From Clusia tigrina (taxonomy: Eukaryota; Arthropoda; Insecta; Diptera; Clusiidae), in assembly GCA_920105625.2 (NCBI GenBank), contig OV050032.1, forward strand, positions 132,723,897-132,787,896: a DNA stretch of 64,000 nt, in the 5' to 3' direction. Both the position numbers and the translations under genes were made by a program. Positions 1 to 12,639 of the stretch are shown piece after piece. How positions within the stretch are numbered: position 1 is the first letter of the stretch; each line of letters starts with the position of its first letter. The notes beneath the pieces are model-generated. The model had not been told where the DNA came from. It worked only from the letters and a program-made list of their open reading frames with translations, and searched no databases.

Positions 1-226
1 ATCTCGTCTTAAAAGGCCACTTTTTTAAAAATTGAATTTCTTTATATTTATACTTTTATTTTAATTTTTTCTACATAATTTACATAATACTTGAACTAAA
101 ATTGCTCTAAGCACTGGCGCGGAGCATCAATTTATTTATTAGCTGTAAGCTTTCTAAAATTATTGTTGGTTTCGATTGAAAAGATGCAATAAATAAATCC
201 ATGTTGAATTAAAAAAATATATATAT
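1..226 (+). pseudogene. 3' end of a jockey-type non-LTR retrotransposon
   Basis: The first 28 bases encode the last residues of a reverse-transcriptase ORF (SRLKRPLF then stop). About 190 bases of 3' UTR follow, then an A-rich tail near 205-222. The same terminus occurs at 47446-47680, where the upstream RT is visible, which is how this stub is identified. It lies at the same position relative to block B as that copy, so both derive from one insertion duplicated with its flank. The rest of the element lies outside the window. Confidence 0.75.
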
Positions 227-2070
227 TAAATTGTATGAATTTTGACAACGTGTTCAGTAATTCTATGTAGATAAGATTTTGTACGCTACATGGTATTTCT
301 TTTTTGTTATTTGTAATTTAGCTAATTGGGTGTTTGTGAAATGAATTCTCAACAATAATAAATAAAAAAACGTAATTAAATAAAGTATCAAATCTATTTA
401 TGTGATAATTAGTATTTGAAATAATACTGAATAGATTGTTAAATGTAGACATGCTTTCGCAGAAGCATTATATATATATTTTCATTTACAAAATTCCGCA
501 GAATTCATATATTTATAGACTGCTTTCTGCTTTGGTATTTCATAATTTGACTAATACATTGTAATTTGCCTGGAATATATTTTGTATTCATTAGATTTTT
601 AGCTGTGAATTGAAATTAAATTGCCCTGAAAAATAGTTCTTTCAAAACAAAAACAAAGTATATAATATTTATTTAATTAAATATATGTACTGAATTGTGT
701 TGCTTTTTTCTCTTATATTTATTGGTAGACATTTAAAGTAAGTTTAACAACATAGTTTAATGATAATAGATAAATATTTTATTTTAATAGATAAATATTT
801 TCTTTAATTTTTTGTACTTTTGTTGGCATTAAGTTCATTAAAAATAATAAAACAGCCAAAAAAATTATAGACTACTATAAGAATTAAATAATAGTTTTAA
901 TAAATTTATTTTAGCATATAGAGTAGTGTACCTAATATTAGAAATGATCAAAATTATTAATCAGAAATAGTATTCACTAAATTGAATTTGGTACTTTTTG
1001 GAATGAGAATAGCATTAAAATATTAACGAACGACAACCCCAAATAGTGGTTTTTCCGAAACTCACCAGTTTGTTTACATCCAGTGTGGAATGTAAAATTG
1101 GTTTGTTTACATCCAGTGGGGAAAAAATTGCCAGCAATTCAACTGTATTCTGTGAATGGATAAGTAAGTTTCATTTCTCATATTCTCTGCTTCATATCCC
1201 CGTCTTTGTAGAATATACATTCGAACTCAGTAAACATCCTTAAGGTTGCCTGGCATTCTTCGTTGTTCATATAAGATAAATTGAAATTGTCTTTTATGTT
1301 GTTATTTCCTATTTGTAAGTTATAGAACCTAACAGTCCGATGGAAACAAGAGTCTTATGGAACGGTATGATACCAACGTATGCAAACTTATTTTCTGATG
1401 TACACTTAGCGAGAACTTGCCCAGAGTGATTAGTAAATATTAGAATATTTAAATGTTCCTTGATAATATGCTTACAGAAATAATGAATGAAAATTTTTCG
1501 GCCCCCATTGGAATAAGCTTTGGATTCGTCAATCTATCGAATCGAACACCGTCAATCCATCGATACCAACGTAGGCAAGTTTCTTTTCTGATGTACATTA
1601 ACAATGTGTTTCCCATATTTATAAAAACCTCCAATTTACTTACACACTTATGCGTTATTTAAACCAATATCTTGTCGAAAATTCTCCTCAGCCACTTTCG
1701 AATTTCAAAAGTTGAAATCTTTGTACAAGCACAATATTAAAATAAATAATTTTATGTCACGTAGAAAGTTTACTTACAACTGTAGAAACCTATTTCAGTC
1801 AATGATGGTTGCAAACTATTTTAGCTGTAAAAATGCACGTATATTTTCGTCTATTATATAAAGTAAATAAATACAGTAACATAACATAACATAAATATAA
1901 TAACAGATGCTTTCACTATTCACTTTTCTCTTTGCAATAAATTTTCTTACCAAATTTTAAACAAATACACCACATCCCCAGAGATGCATTAAAAATTGCG
2001 ATTAATTACATTAATTAACAGTAATAACAGGTATAAGAAAACATAAATTTCAATAACAAACAAATATAAG
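227..2070. repeat. Block B, copy 1 (duplicated non-coding segment)
   Basis: AT-rich DNA with no convincing coding region. It matches 47681-49522 almost base for base, 58432-59461 over its first kilobase, and parts of 34600-35280 more loosely. The copies differ by scattered substitutions and small indels; for example the stretch near 1845-1905 here is replaced by different sequence near 49300-49345. In copies 1 and 2 it leads directly into the 3' end of the Brca2-like gene, so it is probably that gene's original downstream flank. Confidence 0.8.
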
Positions 2071-2075
2071 TTGGT

Positions 2076-3362
2076 TTACTTTGTCAGCATGGTACCACCA
2101 TGGCGCGTTAGGCTCAAAGTACGACAATTATTATTGCCAGACATTAAAATGGGTGAAACCACTGGTGAAGTGCCATACATATGTAATCTTTCTATGCGGT
2201 GTTTGGGCGTAGGATTACCTTCTGTAAGGATTACATTGGCACAACCAGACTCCGAAAGTTTACTGATCGACAACTGTTTCAAATTTGAAGTCTGTCTGCT
2301 CATAGAATCATTGCAATTCTCCCATTCAATCTGTTTAAAATCTGCATCCATATCGACCGAATTCATAGCAGTCCCTAAAACCGTATTTACGGGATTACTA
2401 TTTGGCTGGTACGGAGTAGAAGTGCGTGGAAGCATATTGCAGCATTCCTGTAGATTCGGCGTACCAGGCGTCGTCACTGTTGCAGGATTCGAGCCACTTT
2501 CTTGCTTAATTGGCGTCTCTGTAGCGATACAACTTATCGCACTATTGGAGGAAGCAGGTGGTCTATTTCTGCTGCGTTTACTCAGTGAAAGCAAATTTTT
2601 TCGTGATATGATCGAATTCGTTAAGCTTGCATTCAAAGGTGAGTGCACACCCAAATCAGTTAAACTTGATTTTAAAATATATTTTCCATCGACGTGATTA
2701 TACATATTGATCGATAACTGTTTCAAAATTGAAGTCTGTCAGCTCATAGAATCATTGCCATTCTCCCATTCAATCTGTTTAAAAGCTGCATCCAGATCGT
2801 CCAAATTCATAGCAGTCCCTAAAACACTATTTACGGGTTTACTTTTAGGCAGGTACGGAGTACTGGTGCGTGGAAGAATATTGCAGAATTCCTGTAGATT
2901 CGGCGTACCAGGCGTCGTCACTGTTGCAGGATTCGAGCCACTTCCTTGCTTAATTGGCGTCTCTGTAGCGATACAACTTATCGCACTATTGGAGGTAGCA
3001 GGTGGTCAATTTCTTCTACGTTTACTCAGCGAAAAACAAATTTTTTCGTGATATGATCGAATTCGTTAAGGTTACATTCAAAGGCGAGCGCACACCCAAA
3101 TCAGTTAAACTTGATTTTAAAATATCTTTTCCATCGACGTGATTATATGTTGTGCCAGTTGAGGTATTATGGCCCGATGCGTTAGATATACAAATTACCT
3201 TGGCGGGTGGAACTATAGTGTCATTGGTGACCGTATCGTCGGTCTGGTATTTTCTTTGAAGGATTGCTTTCGCTTCTGATGTGACATCCTCTTTAACAAT
3301 TGGCCAAGCGCTTAACTGAATATCTTGGAATTCAGCGGATAGCAAATACTCGTATGGTGTTA
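2076..3362 (-). pseudogene. Brca2-like, C-terminal region of array unit a with the terminal stop
   Basis: Read on the minus strand this is the C-terminal part of the Brca2-like protein, ending in TMLTK and TAA at 2076-2078. Recognisable pieces in order are FQDIQLSAWPIVKED, NHVDGKDILKSS, NPATVTTPGTPNLQE, LPRTSTP, KQLSISKLSESG and TPKHRIERLHMY. The stretch from NHVDGK to KQLSI occurs twice in tandem (about 3150-2706 and 2700-2262), an internal duplication of some 430 bp. Lesions: a frameshift near 3030 after SRKNLF, and TGA for Arg at 2739-2741. I recognise no OB-fold DNA-binding domain, so assignment rests on the linked BRC repeats. The same C-terminus occurs at 49528. Confidence 0.65.
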
Positions 3363-3443
3363 CTGCTTCCGTACTTTTAACTTTAGAATTCTCACTATTC
3401 TCTTTAATTTTTTCATTTTTGTGCCGAATTTATGGTAACTCAC
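3363..3443 (-). other. Predicted 81-nt intron in Brca2-like unit a
   Basis: On the minus strand a strong donor (GTGAGT, from 3443 downward) and an acceptor (GCAG, ending at 3363) bound 81 nt. Splicing joins ...NIL to TPYEYLL in frame and removes a TAA at 3430-3432 that is present in all three array units. The same sites occur in units b and c (about 6510-6590 and 9653-9733). Donor strength and frame are read from sequence; that it is spliced is inference. Confidence 0.55.
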
Positions 3444-4834
3444 TTAATATATTCGAAGCTGTTGTTCTCCTGTCTTCTTCCGATATTTTTTTAAGCTTTT
3501 AAGATGCTGCCTGCAGCCCCTTCATAACTCCATGCTTTAACCCCTGCAGAGCAGCTGTGCTATTAGACAAATCGCCGTTGACCTTTTTCGTATACGCTAC
3601 CTTCGGATCTAATTTTACTTCCTCAATTGTATTCTTCTCTTCCTCTGCGGCCAAATCAAATTTTTGCTGCCCTTCCATGAGCCATACACTTAATTGGATG
3701 TTTTCGACGTCCATTTCAGGAGGGCAATTTATTTGTTCAGGTTTTAATTTGTTCTGCAACTGGTTTTCATCCAAATTTGTATGAGTTTTTCGATGTCGGT
3801 CTTCCTTAGTGTTGGAAAATTGTGCCTTCTTGACTTCCTCTAAAGAATGTATATCCAACAAACTTTCCAATATAGCTAGAGCATGCTTTTTAGAAGCTTC
3901 AGAGATACTTTTAGTTTTCAGGGAAGCAGTGCGAAAACTGGGACATTCGTCCATATCAATGTTAATAACAACTGATTTTGGAACCTATTGTTGCTATTTA
4001 TATCACAATTTTGATACCTACTAAACACACTTTCTGCTACCAAAAACTCTCTATTCAAATGGTAACAATCCGAATTAATTTTTAATTTTTGTTTCGCAGC
4101 AAGTTTGGATATTCTTCTAGTGTCGGCTTTGGAAGTAGATGGTTTATCATCATCAGAATATTTTAACTGCAGCAAATCTGCTAAGATGGTTAGAGCACGA
4201 TTTCTGGACTGTTCTGAGACATCAATCGGTTAAAGGAAGCTATTTGAAAACTGGGGTATGTCTGTTTATTTTTCCCAAACAAATGTAATTGTGATCGCTA
4301 ATTCGGTATTTATATATCACATAGCTTTAAATCATCATCATCGCTCCAATCCGTAAATATCTGCTCAGCTCCTAATTCAGCTTCTAATATTCGCCGCTTT
4401 TATTGTTGCTGCTTCATCATTACCATTTCCGCAGTTCAATGGGGGCAAATTTTCTAATATATCTTGAGCACGCATTTTTGCCGTTTCAGAGACTGAAATT
4501 GGTTTCTTGGCAGCTGTTTGAAATGAAGGATACTCATTTGGAGATTCTCGAGGCAGTGGTGGTAATCGTTGAACACTTATTTTGGAAGATACTTTCGAAT
4601 TATCATTTATGCTGCAGTTGTCCTGAGTTACCAATTTCCTTGCTACATCTTGTGTTTCGCAGTTGGGAAAGAAATCACAGTCCATATTCCAGTCATCTTC
4701 CATTTCACCAATAACTTCTTCCTTACCTCCAAAAGTGTTTATACAAAAATAATCGCATTCAGCTGGCATACAAAATAGCATACTTCTCAAGTGTTTTGTA
4801 GATTTCAGTTTTATGAAAGTTTCATTATTAATAT
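3444..4834 (-). pseudogene. Brca2-like BRC-repeat exon, array unit a
   Basis: Minus-strand exon with BRC repeats, the about 26-residue RAD51-binding motifs of BRCA2 (FxTA, then a hydrophobic-hydrophobic-acidic element about 21 residues on). BRC-A near 4444-4527 reads FQTAAKKPISVSETAK then ILENL. BRC-C near 4165-4257 is frameshifted after FQIASF. BRC-D near 3838-3940 reads FRTASLKTKSISEASKK then AILESL. A degenerate BRC-E near 3444-3520 reads LQAAS, stop, then ISEED and NILS. The exon opens after an intron acceptor at 4835 with NNETFIKLKS. BRC-B, present in unit c, is missing. A frameshift near 3970 is shared by units a, b and c. Not functional as it stands. Confidence 0.7.
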
Positions 4835-4885
4835 CTAAAATGTGAACGAATTTTTTAAATTAATTCAAACCACAAATTAACATAC
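4835..4885 (-). other. Predicted 51-nt intron in Brca2-like unit a
   Basis: Minus-strand donor GTATGT (4885 to 4880) and acceptor TTTTAG (ending at 4835). Splicing joins NNSKKK to YINNETFIKL in frame. The same 51-nt intron occurs at 7977-8027 and 50953-51003. Retained introns mean the copies arose at the DNA level and are not processed pseudogenes. Confidence 0.65.
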
Positions 4886-5674
4886 ATTTTTTCTTACTGT
4901 TATTAAAACTGGTTTGAACAGCTCCATCAGCACAATTAAAATAAATATTAGCATTATTAGTAGCAATCTTGTCTGAGTTGTCCTTGAAAGAATCTGTAGA
5001 AGAATCAGAGGAAAAGTCACACAATTCTCGTGAAGAAGATTGAGAAGTACGACCACTAAATGAAAGAGGATACTTTTCACGCAAAGTAAGAATTCCCACA
5101 ATTTGTTGTGATTGCGTAGCACACAATCCCGAGGGATCCCGTGAATCTCCTTCATCTTCTTTAGTTGTCAGAAAAATCTCCGGACTAGTCTCAGTCTCTA
5201 ATTTTGTAGGTGTAATAAGGATATCAGAAGTTGCAAAATTTTGTGTAAATTAATCACTATAATAAGAAAATTATTGGAAATATAATACCAGTTTTTATAT
5301 TTGAATGAAGTGATATATTTTGCTTCTCCGGTAAGAGGCTCAATAATTCTTATAGCTCGCAGATGCTCTTCCATGTTCTCCTGTGAAAAACTCACGCGTC
5401 GTCAACTATATGTCCGTAAAGGTTTAGTTTAAAATTTAAAAAAGAAATTGCATACTCTGGCGCTTGCGTTGATGTTGACGCAGGTCGTTCAGGTGAGAAT
5501 GTAATAACAATGGCATTTGATTTTGCTGGTTGTTGCGGTGTGTGAACTGTTGTGCTTATTGTAGCAATTGGATACCTGTGATAAGACTTGGCAGTCTTTT
5601 TCAACTTCCTCACAAAAATGCAACAGTTCGGAATCAGTGACGTCAAAATGCCATTCCGAAATAGGATTCTTCAT
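4886..5674 (-). pseudogene. Brca2-like N-terminal exons, array unit a
   Basis: The presumed start is ATG at 5674 (MKNPISEWHFDVTDSELLHF). A Ser/Thr/Pro-rich stretch follows (AKSNAIVITFSPERPASTS), reached by a frameshift near 5595, then MSFSQENMEEHLRA near 5395-5360. A second exon near 5230-4886 carries SPEIFL, DEGDSRDPSGLCATQSQ and a serine-rich acidic tract (CDFSSDSSTDSFKDNSD). An intron between about 5290 and 5240 is likely but its ends are unclear. I recognise no domain here. Linkage to BRC repeats in the same order in three places marks it as the N-terminal part of the same gene. Confidence 0.55.
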
Positions 5675-8600
5675 TAAATCAGGTGTTAATTAAGTTTGTA
5701 GTGATGGTGCAAATGAATCTGATTTATTTTAAATAGGATGAAAGATATCGCAACTTTGGAAACCGTATACATATGTAATTTTTCCATGCGGTGTTTGGGC
5801 GTAGGATTACCTTTTGTAAGGATTACATTGGCACAACCAGACTCCGAAAGTTTACTGATCGACAATTGTTTCAAATTTGAAGTCAGTCTGTTCATAGAAT
5901 AATTGCCATTCTCCCATTCAATCTGTTTAAAATCTGCATCCATATCGACCAAATTCCTAGCAGTCCCTAAAACACTATTTACGGGTTTACTTTTAGGCAG
6001 GCACGGAGTACTGGTGCGTGGAAGCATATTGCAGAATTAGTGTCGATTCGGCGTACCAGGCGTCGTCACTGTTGCAGGATTCGAGCCACTTTCTTGCTTA
6101 ATTGGCGTCTCTGTAGCGATACAATTTATCGCACTATTGGAGGTAGCAGGTGGTCTATTTCTTCTACGTTTACTCAGCGAAAAACAAATTTTTTCGTGAT
6201 ATGATCGAATTCGTTAAGGTTACATTCAAAGGCGAGCGCACACCCAAATCAGTTAAACTTGATTTTAAAATATCTTTTCCATCGACGTGATTATATGTTG
6301 TGCCAGTTGAGGTATTATGGCCCGATGCGTTAGATATACAAATTACCTTGGCGGGTGGAACTATAGTGTCATTGGTGACCGTATCGTCGGTCTGGTATTT
6401 TCTTTGAAGGATTGCTTTCGCTTCTGATGTGACATCCTCTTTAACAATTGGCCAAGCGCTTAACTGAATATCTTGGAATTCATCGGTTAGCAAATACTCG
6501 TATGGTGTTACTGCTTCCGTACTTTTAACTTTAGAATTCTCACTATTCTCTTTAATTTTTTCATTTTTGTGCCGAATTTATGGTAACTCACTTAATATAT
6601 TCGAAGCTGTTGTTCTCCTGTCTTCTTCCGATATTTTTTAAGCTTTTTAGATGCTGTCTGCAGCCCCTTCATAACTCCATGCTTTAACCCCTGCAGAGCA
6701 GCTGTGCTATTAGACAAATCGCCGTTGACCTTTTTCGTATACGCTACCTTCGCATCTAATTTTACTTCCTCAATTGTATTCTTCTCTTCCTCTGCGGCCA
6801 AATCAAATTTTTGCTGCCCTTCCATGAGCCATACACTTAATTGGATGTTTTCGACGTCCATTTCAGGAGGGCAATTTATTTTTTCAGGTTTTAATTTGTT
6901 CTGCAACTGGTTTTCATCCAAATTTGTATGAGTTTTTCGATGTCGGTCTTCCTTAGTGTTGGAAAATTGTGCCTTCTTGTCTTCCTCTAAAGAATGTATA
7001 TCCAACAAACTTTCCAATATAGCTAGAGCATGCTTTTTAGAAGCTTCAGAGATACTTTTAGTTTTCAGGGAAGCAGTGCGAAAACTGGGGCATTCGTCCA
7101 TATCAATGTTAATAACAACTGATTTTGGAACCTATTGTTGCTATTTATATCACAATTTTGATACCTACTAAACACACTTTCTGCTACCAAAAACTCTCTA
7201 TTCAAATGGTAACAATCCGAATTAATTTTTAATTTTTGTTTCGCAGCAAGTTTGGATATTCTTCTAGTGTCGGCTTTGGAAGTAGATGGTTTATCATCAT
7301 CAGAATATTTTAACTGCGGCAAATCTGCTAAGATGGTTAGAGCACGATTTCTGGACTGTTCTGAGACATCAATCGGTTAAAGGAAGCTATTTGAAAACTG
7401 GGGTATGTCTGTTTATTTTTCCCAAACAAATGTAATTGTGATCGCTAATTCGGTATTTCTATATCACATAGCTTTAAATCATCATCATCGCTCCAATCCG
7501 TAAATATCTGCTCAGCTCCTAATTCAGCTTCTAATATTCTCCGCTTTTATTGTTGCTGCTTCATCATTACCATTTCCGCAGTTCAATGGGGGAAAATTTT
7601 CTAATATAGCTTGAGCACGCACTTTTGCCGTTTCGGAGACTGAAATTGGTTTCTTGGCAGCTGTTTGAAATGAAGGATACTCATTTGGAGATTCTCGAGG
7701 CAGTGGTGGTAATCGTTGAACACTTATTTTGGAAGATACTTTCGAATTATCATTTATGCTGCAGTTGTCCTGAGTTACCAATTTCTTTGCTACATCTTGT
7801 GTTTCGCAGTTGGGAAAGAAATCACAGTCCATATTCCAGTCATCTTCCATTTCACCAATAACTTCTACCTGCAAAAGTGTTTATACAAAAATAATCGCAT
7901 TCAGCTGGCATACAAAATAGCATACTTCTCAAGTGTTTTGTAGATTTCAGTTTTATGAAAGTTTCATTATTAATATCTAAAATATGAACGAATTATTTAA
8001 ATTAATTCAAACCACAAATTAACATACATTTTTTCTTACTGTTATTAAAACAGGTTTGAACAGCTCCATCAGCACAATTAAAATAAATATTAGCATTATT
8101 AGTAGCAATCTTGTCTGAGTTGTCCTTGAAAGAATCTGTAGAAGAATCAGAGGAAAAGTCACACAATTCTCGTGAAGAAGATCGAGAAGTACGACCACTA
8201 AATGAAAGAGAATACTTTTCACGCAAAGTAAGAATTCCCACAATTTGTTGTGATTGCGTAGCACACAATCCCGAGGGATCCCGTGAATCTCCTTCATCTT
8301 CTTTAGCTGTCAGAAAAATCTCCGGACTAGTCTCAGTCTCTAATTTTGTAGGTGTAATAAGGATATCAGAAGTTGCAAAATTTTGTGTAAATTAATCACT
8401 ATAATAAGAAAATTATTGGAAATATAATACCAGTTTTTATATTTGAATGAAGTGATATATTTTGCTTCTCCGGTAAGAGGCTCAATAATTCTTATAGCTC
8501 GCAGATGCTCTTCCATTTTCTCCTGTGAAAAACTCACGCGTCGTCGACTATATGTCCGTAAAGGTTTAGTTTCAAATTTAAAAAAGAAATTGCATACTCT

Positions 8601-8816
8601 GGCGCTTGCGTTGATGTTGACGCAGGTCGTTCAGGTGAGAATGTAATAACAATGGCATTTGATTTTGCTGGTTGTTGCGGTGTGTGAACTGTCGTGCTTG
8701 TTGTAGCAATTGGATACCTGTGATAAGACTTGGCAGTCTTTTTCAACTTCCTTACAAAAATGCAACAGTTCGGAATCAGTGACGTCAAAATGCCATTCCG
8801 AAATAGGATTCTTCAT
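5675..8816 (-). pseudogene. Brca2-like gene, array unit b
   Basis: Complete second unit of the head-to-tail array, 3142 bp from start codon to start codon (8816 and 5674). It runs from MKNPISEW at 8816 through the 51-nt intron (7977-8027), BRC-A near 7588-7672, frameshifted BRC-C near 7312-7400, BRC-D near 6990-7090, BRC-E near 6592-6665 and the C-terminal region to TPKHRMEKLHMY near 5770. The true C-terminus is absent: after LHMY the reading passes into sequence that precedes the next unit's start. Breaks include a stop near 6038, a frameshift in BRC-C, a one-base loss in BRC-E and the shared frameshift near 7120. The longest open stretch, 6592-7101, holds an intact BRC-D. Confidence 0.65.
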
Positions 8817-11377
8817 TAAATCAGGTGTTAATTAAGTTTGTAGTGATGGTGCAAATGAATCTGATTTATTTTAAATAGAATGAAAGATATCGCAACTTTG
8901 GAAACCGTATACATATGTAATTTTTTCATGCGGTGTTTGGGCGTAGGATTACCTTTTGTAAGGATTACATTGGCACAACCAGACTCCGAAAGTTTACTGA
9001 TCGACAATTGTTTCAAATTTGAAGTCAGTCTGTTCATAGAATAATTGCCATTCTCCCATTCAATCTGTTTAAAATCTGCATCCATATCGACCAAATTCGT
9101 AGCAGTCCCTAAAACACTATTTACGGGTTTACTTTTAGGCAGGCACGGAGTACTGGTGCGTGGAAGCATATTGCAGAATTAGTGTCGATTCGGCGTACCA
9201 GGCGTCGTCACTGTTGCAGGATTCGAGCCACTTTCTTGCTTAATTGGCGTCTCTGTAGCGATACAATTTATCGCACTATTGGAGGTAGCAGGTGGTCTAT
9301 TTCTTCTACGTTTACTCAGCGAAAAACAAATTTTTTCGTGATATGATCGAATTCGTTAAGGTTACATTCAAAGGCGAGCGCACACCCAAATCAGTTAAAC
9401 TTGATTTTAAAATATCTTTTCCATCGACGTGATTATATGTTGTGCCAGTTGAGGTATTATGGCCCGATGCGTTAGATATACAAATTACCTTGGCGGGTGG
9501 AACTATAGTGTCATTGGTGACCGTATCGTCGGTCTGGTATTTTCTTTGAAGGATTGCTTTCGCTTCTGATGTGACATCCTCTTTAACAATTGGCCAAGCG
9601 CTTAACTGAATATCTTGGAATTCATCGGTTAGCAAATACTCGTATGGTGTTACTGCTTCCGTACTTTTAACTTTAGAATTCTCACTATTCTGTTTAATTT
9701 TTTCATTTTTGTGCCGAATTTATGGTAACTCACTTAATATATTCGAAGCTGTTGTTCTCCTGTCTTCTTCCGATATTTTTTAAGCTTTTTAGATGCTGTC
9801 TGCAGCCCCTTCATAACTCCATGCTTTAACCCCTGCAGAGCAGCTGTGCTATTAGACAAATCGCCGGCCAAATCAAATTTTTGCTGCCCTTCCATGAGCC
9901 ATACACTTAATTGGATGTTTTCGACGTCCATTTCAGGAGGGCAATTTATTTTTTCAGGTTTTAATTTGTTCTGCAACTGGTTTTCATCCAAATTTGTATG
10001 AGTTTTTCGATGTCGGTCTTCCTTAGTGTTGGAAAATTGTGCCTTCTTGTCTTCCTCTAAAGAATGTATATCCAACAAACTTTCCAATATAGCTAGAGCA
10101 TGCTTTTTAGAAGCTTCAGAGATACTTTTAGTTTTCAGGGAAGCAGTGCGAAAACTGGGACATTCGTCCATATCAATGTTAATAACGACTGATTTTGGAA
10201 CCTATTGTTGCTATTTATATCACAATTTTGATACCTACTAAACACACTTTCTGCTACCGAAAACTCTCTATTCAAATGGTTACATTCCGAATTAATTTTT
10301 AATTTTTCTTCCGCAGCAATTTCTTCACTCGTAGCAAGTTTAGATGTCCTTCTAGTGCCGGCTTTGGAAGTAGATGGTTTATCATTATCAGAATAATTTA
10401 ACTGAGGCAAATCTTCTAAGATGGTTAGAGCACGCTTTCTGGACTGTTCTGAGACATCAATTGGTTTAAAGGAAGCTATTTGAAAACTGGGGTATGTCTG
10501 TTTATTTTTCCCAAACAAATGTAATTCTGATCGCTCATTCGGTATTTCTATATCACATAGCTTTAAATCATCATCATCGCTCCAATCCTTAAATATCTGA
10601 TCAGCTCTTAATTCAGCTTCTAATATTTTTAAATCGCTTCTACTTGTTTTACAGCAGTTTATGATGCCTGCTTTGGAAACATAAGATTTACCATCTTCTA
10701 ATATGGCCTGAGCGCGTTTCCTGGAAACCTCAGAAATGTTAATCAGCTTCCTAGAAGCTGTTTGTAAAATGGGGCCTGATATCTTATTATTCCCAACGAA
10801 ATCAAGCTTCGAGGACTCTTTTATTGTTTTGATATCACATTCTTCATATTGCTTTAAGTCCCGCTTCTCTTGCAAACGGGGTTCATCTAAGCTTTTCAAT
10901 CCTGTCTCAGCTAGAAATCTAGTTGCCAGACCATTTCCAGGTGGTTTCTCCGCTTTTATTGTTGAGGGTTCATCATTACCATTTCCGCAGTTCAATGGGG
11001 GCAAATTTTCTAATATAGCTTGAGCACGCTTTTTGCCGTTTCAGAGACTGAAATTGGTTTCTTGGCCGCTGTTTGAAATGAAGGATACTCATTTGGTGAT
11101 TCTCGAGGCAGTGGTGGTAATCGTTGAACACCTATTTTGGAAGATACTTTCGAACTATCATTTATGCTGCAGTTGTCCTGAGTTACCAATTTCTTTGCTA
11201 CATCTTGTGTTTCGAAGTTGGCAAAGAAATCACAGTCCATATTCCAGTCATCTTCCATTTCACCAATAACTTTTTCCTTACCTCCAAAAGTGTTTATACA
11301 AAAATAATCGCATTCAGCTGGCATAAAAAATAGCATACTTCTCAAGTGTTTTGTAGATTTCAGTTTTATGAAAGTTT
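8817..11377 (-). pseudogene. Brca2-like gene, array unit c (best-preserved BRC region)
   Basis: Third unit, lacking the N-terminal exons because it is cut near 11377 by a non-LTR fragment. It has the fullest BRC set: BRC-A 11003-11081 (FQTAAKKPISVSETAK, then a one-base loss), BRC-B 10694-10776 (LQTASRKLINISEVSRKRAQ, AILED), BRC-C 10407-10490 (FQIASFKPIDVSEQSRKRAL, TILEDL), BRC-D 10075-10160 and BRC-E 9734-9812. An open stretch of 289 codons (10135-11004) contains intact BRC-B and BRC-C. An in-frame deletion near 9865 removes part of the BRC-D to BRC-E linker. The C-terminal half (9652-8906) ends at LHMY like unit b. BRC repeats are known to bind RAD51 in recombination repair; this copy is disrupted and probably not translated whole. 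Confidence 0.7.
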
Positions 11378-12474
<1,097 letters not shown>

Positions 12475-12520
12475 AGTTAGCGTCTCTGTCGATGCCGGCA
12501 CGCTAAAAAGCTAACGCATA

Positions 12521-12639
12521 TGTGGCAGTACCGAGTCTGCCTTCATCACAAAACGATACAGCTGGCAACACTGTTGTTAAACATGATAGAAGAAAACAAG
12601 TGATTATTCCTCGTCAAGTGTTTGCGTCTACAGTTGTAG
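12521..12639 (+). repeat. 5' LTR remnant of Gypsy element 1
   Basis: These 119 bp match the first half of the 228-bp 3' LTR (16851-17078) with few differences, then identity stops after GTTGTAG at 12639. The second half of the LTR, and probably the normal primer-binding site, is missing or replaced by unrelated sequence up to the gag start. Confidence 0.8.

Noticed and set aside
1046..1243. A plus-strand frame beginning VFPKLTSLFTSSVECKIG
   Set aside because: It lies in AT-rich block B, contains an internally repeated TSSGE-type phrase and is not kept as a frame in copies 2 and 3.
2071..2697. A 208-codon open frame on the plus strand
   Set aside because: It is the antisense of the Brca2-like C-terminal frame; the minus-strand reading has the terminal stop and is shared with the copy at 49.5 kb.
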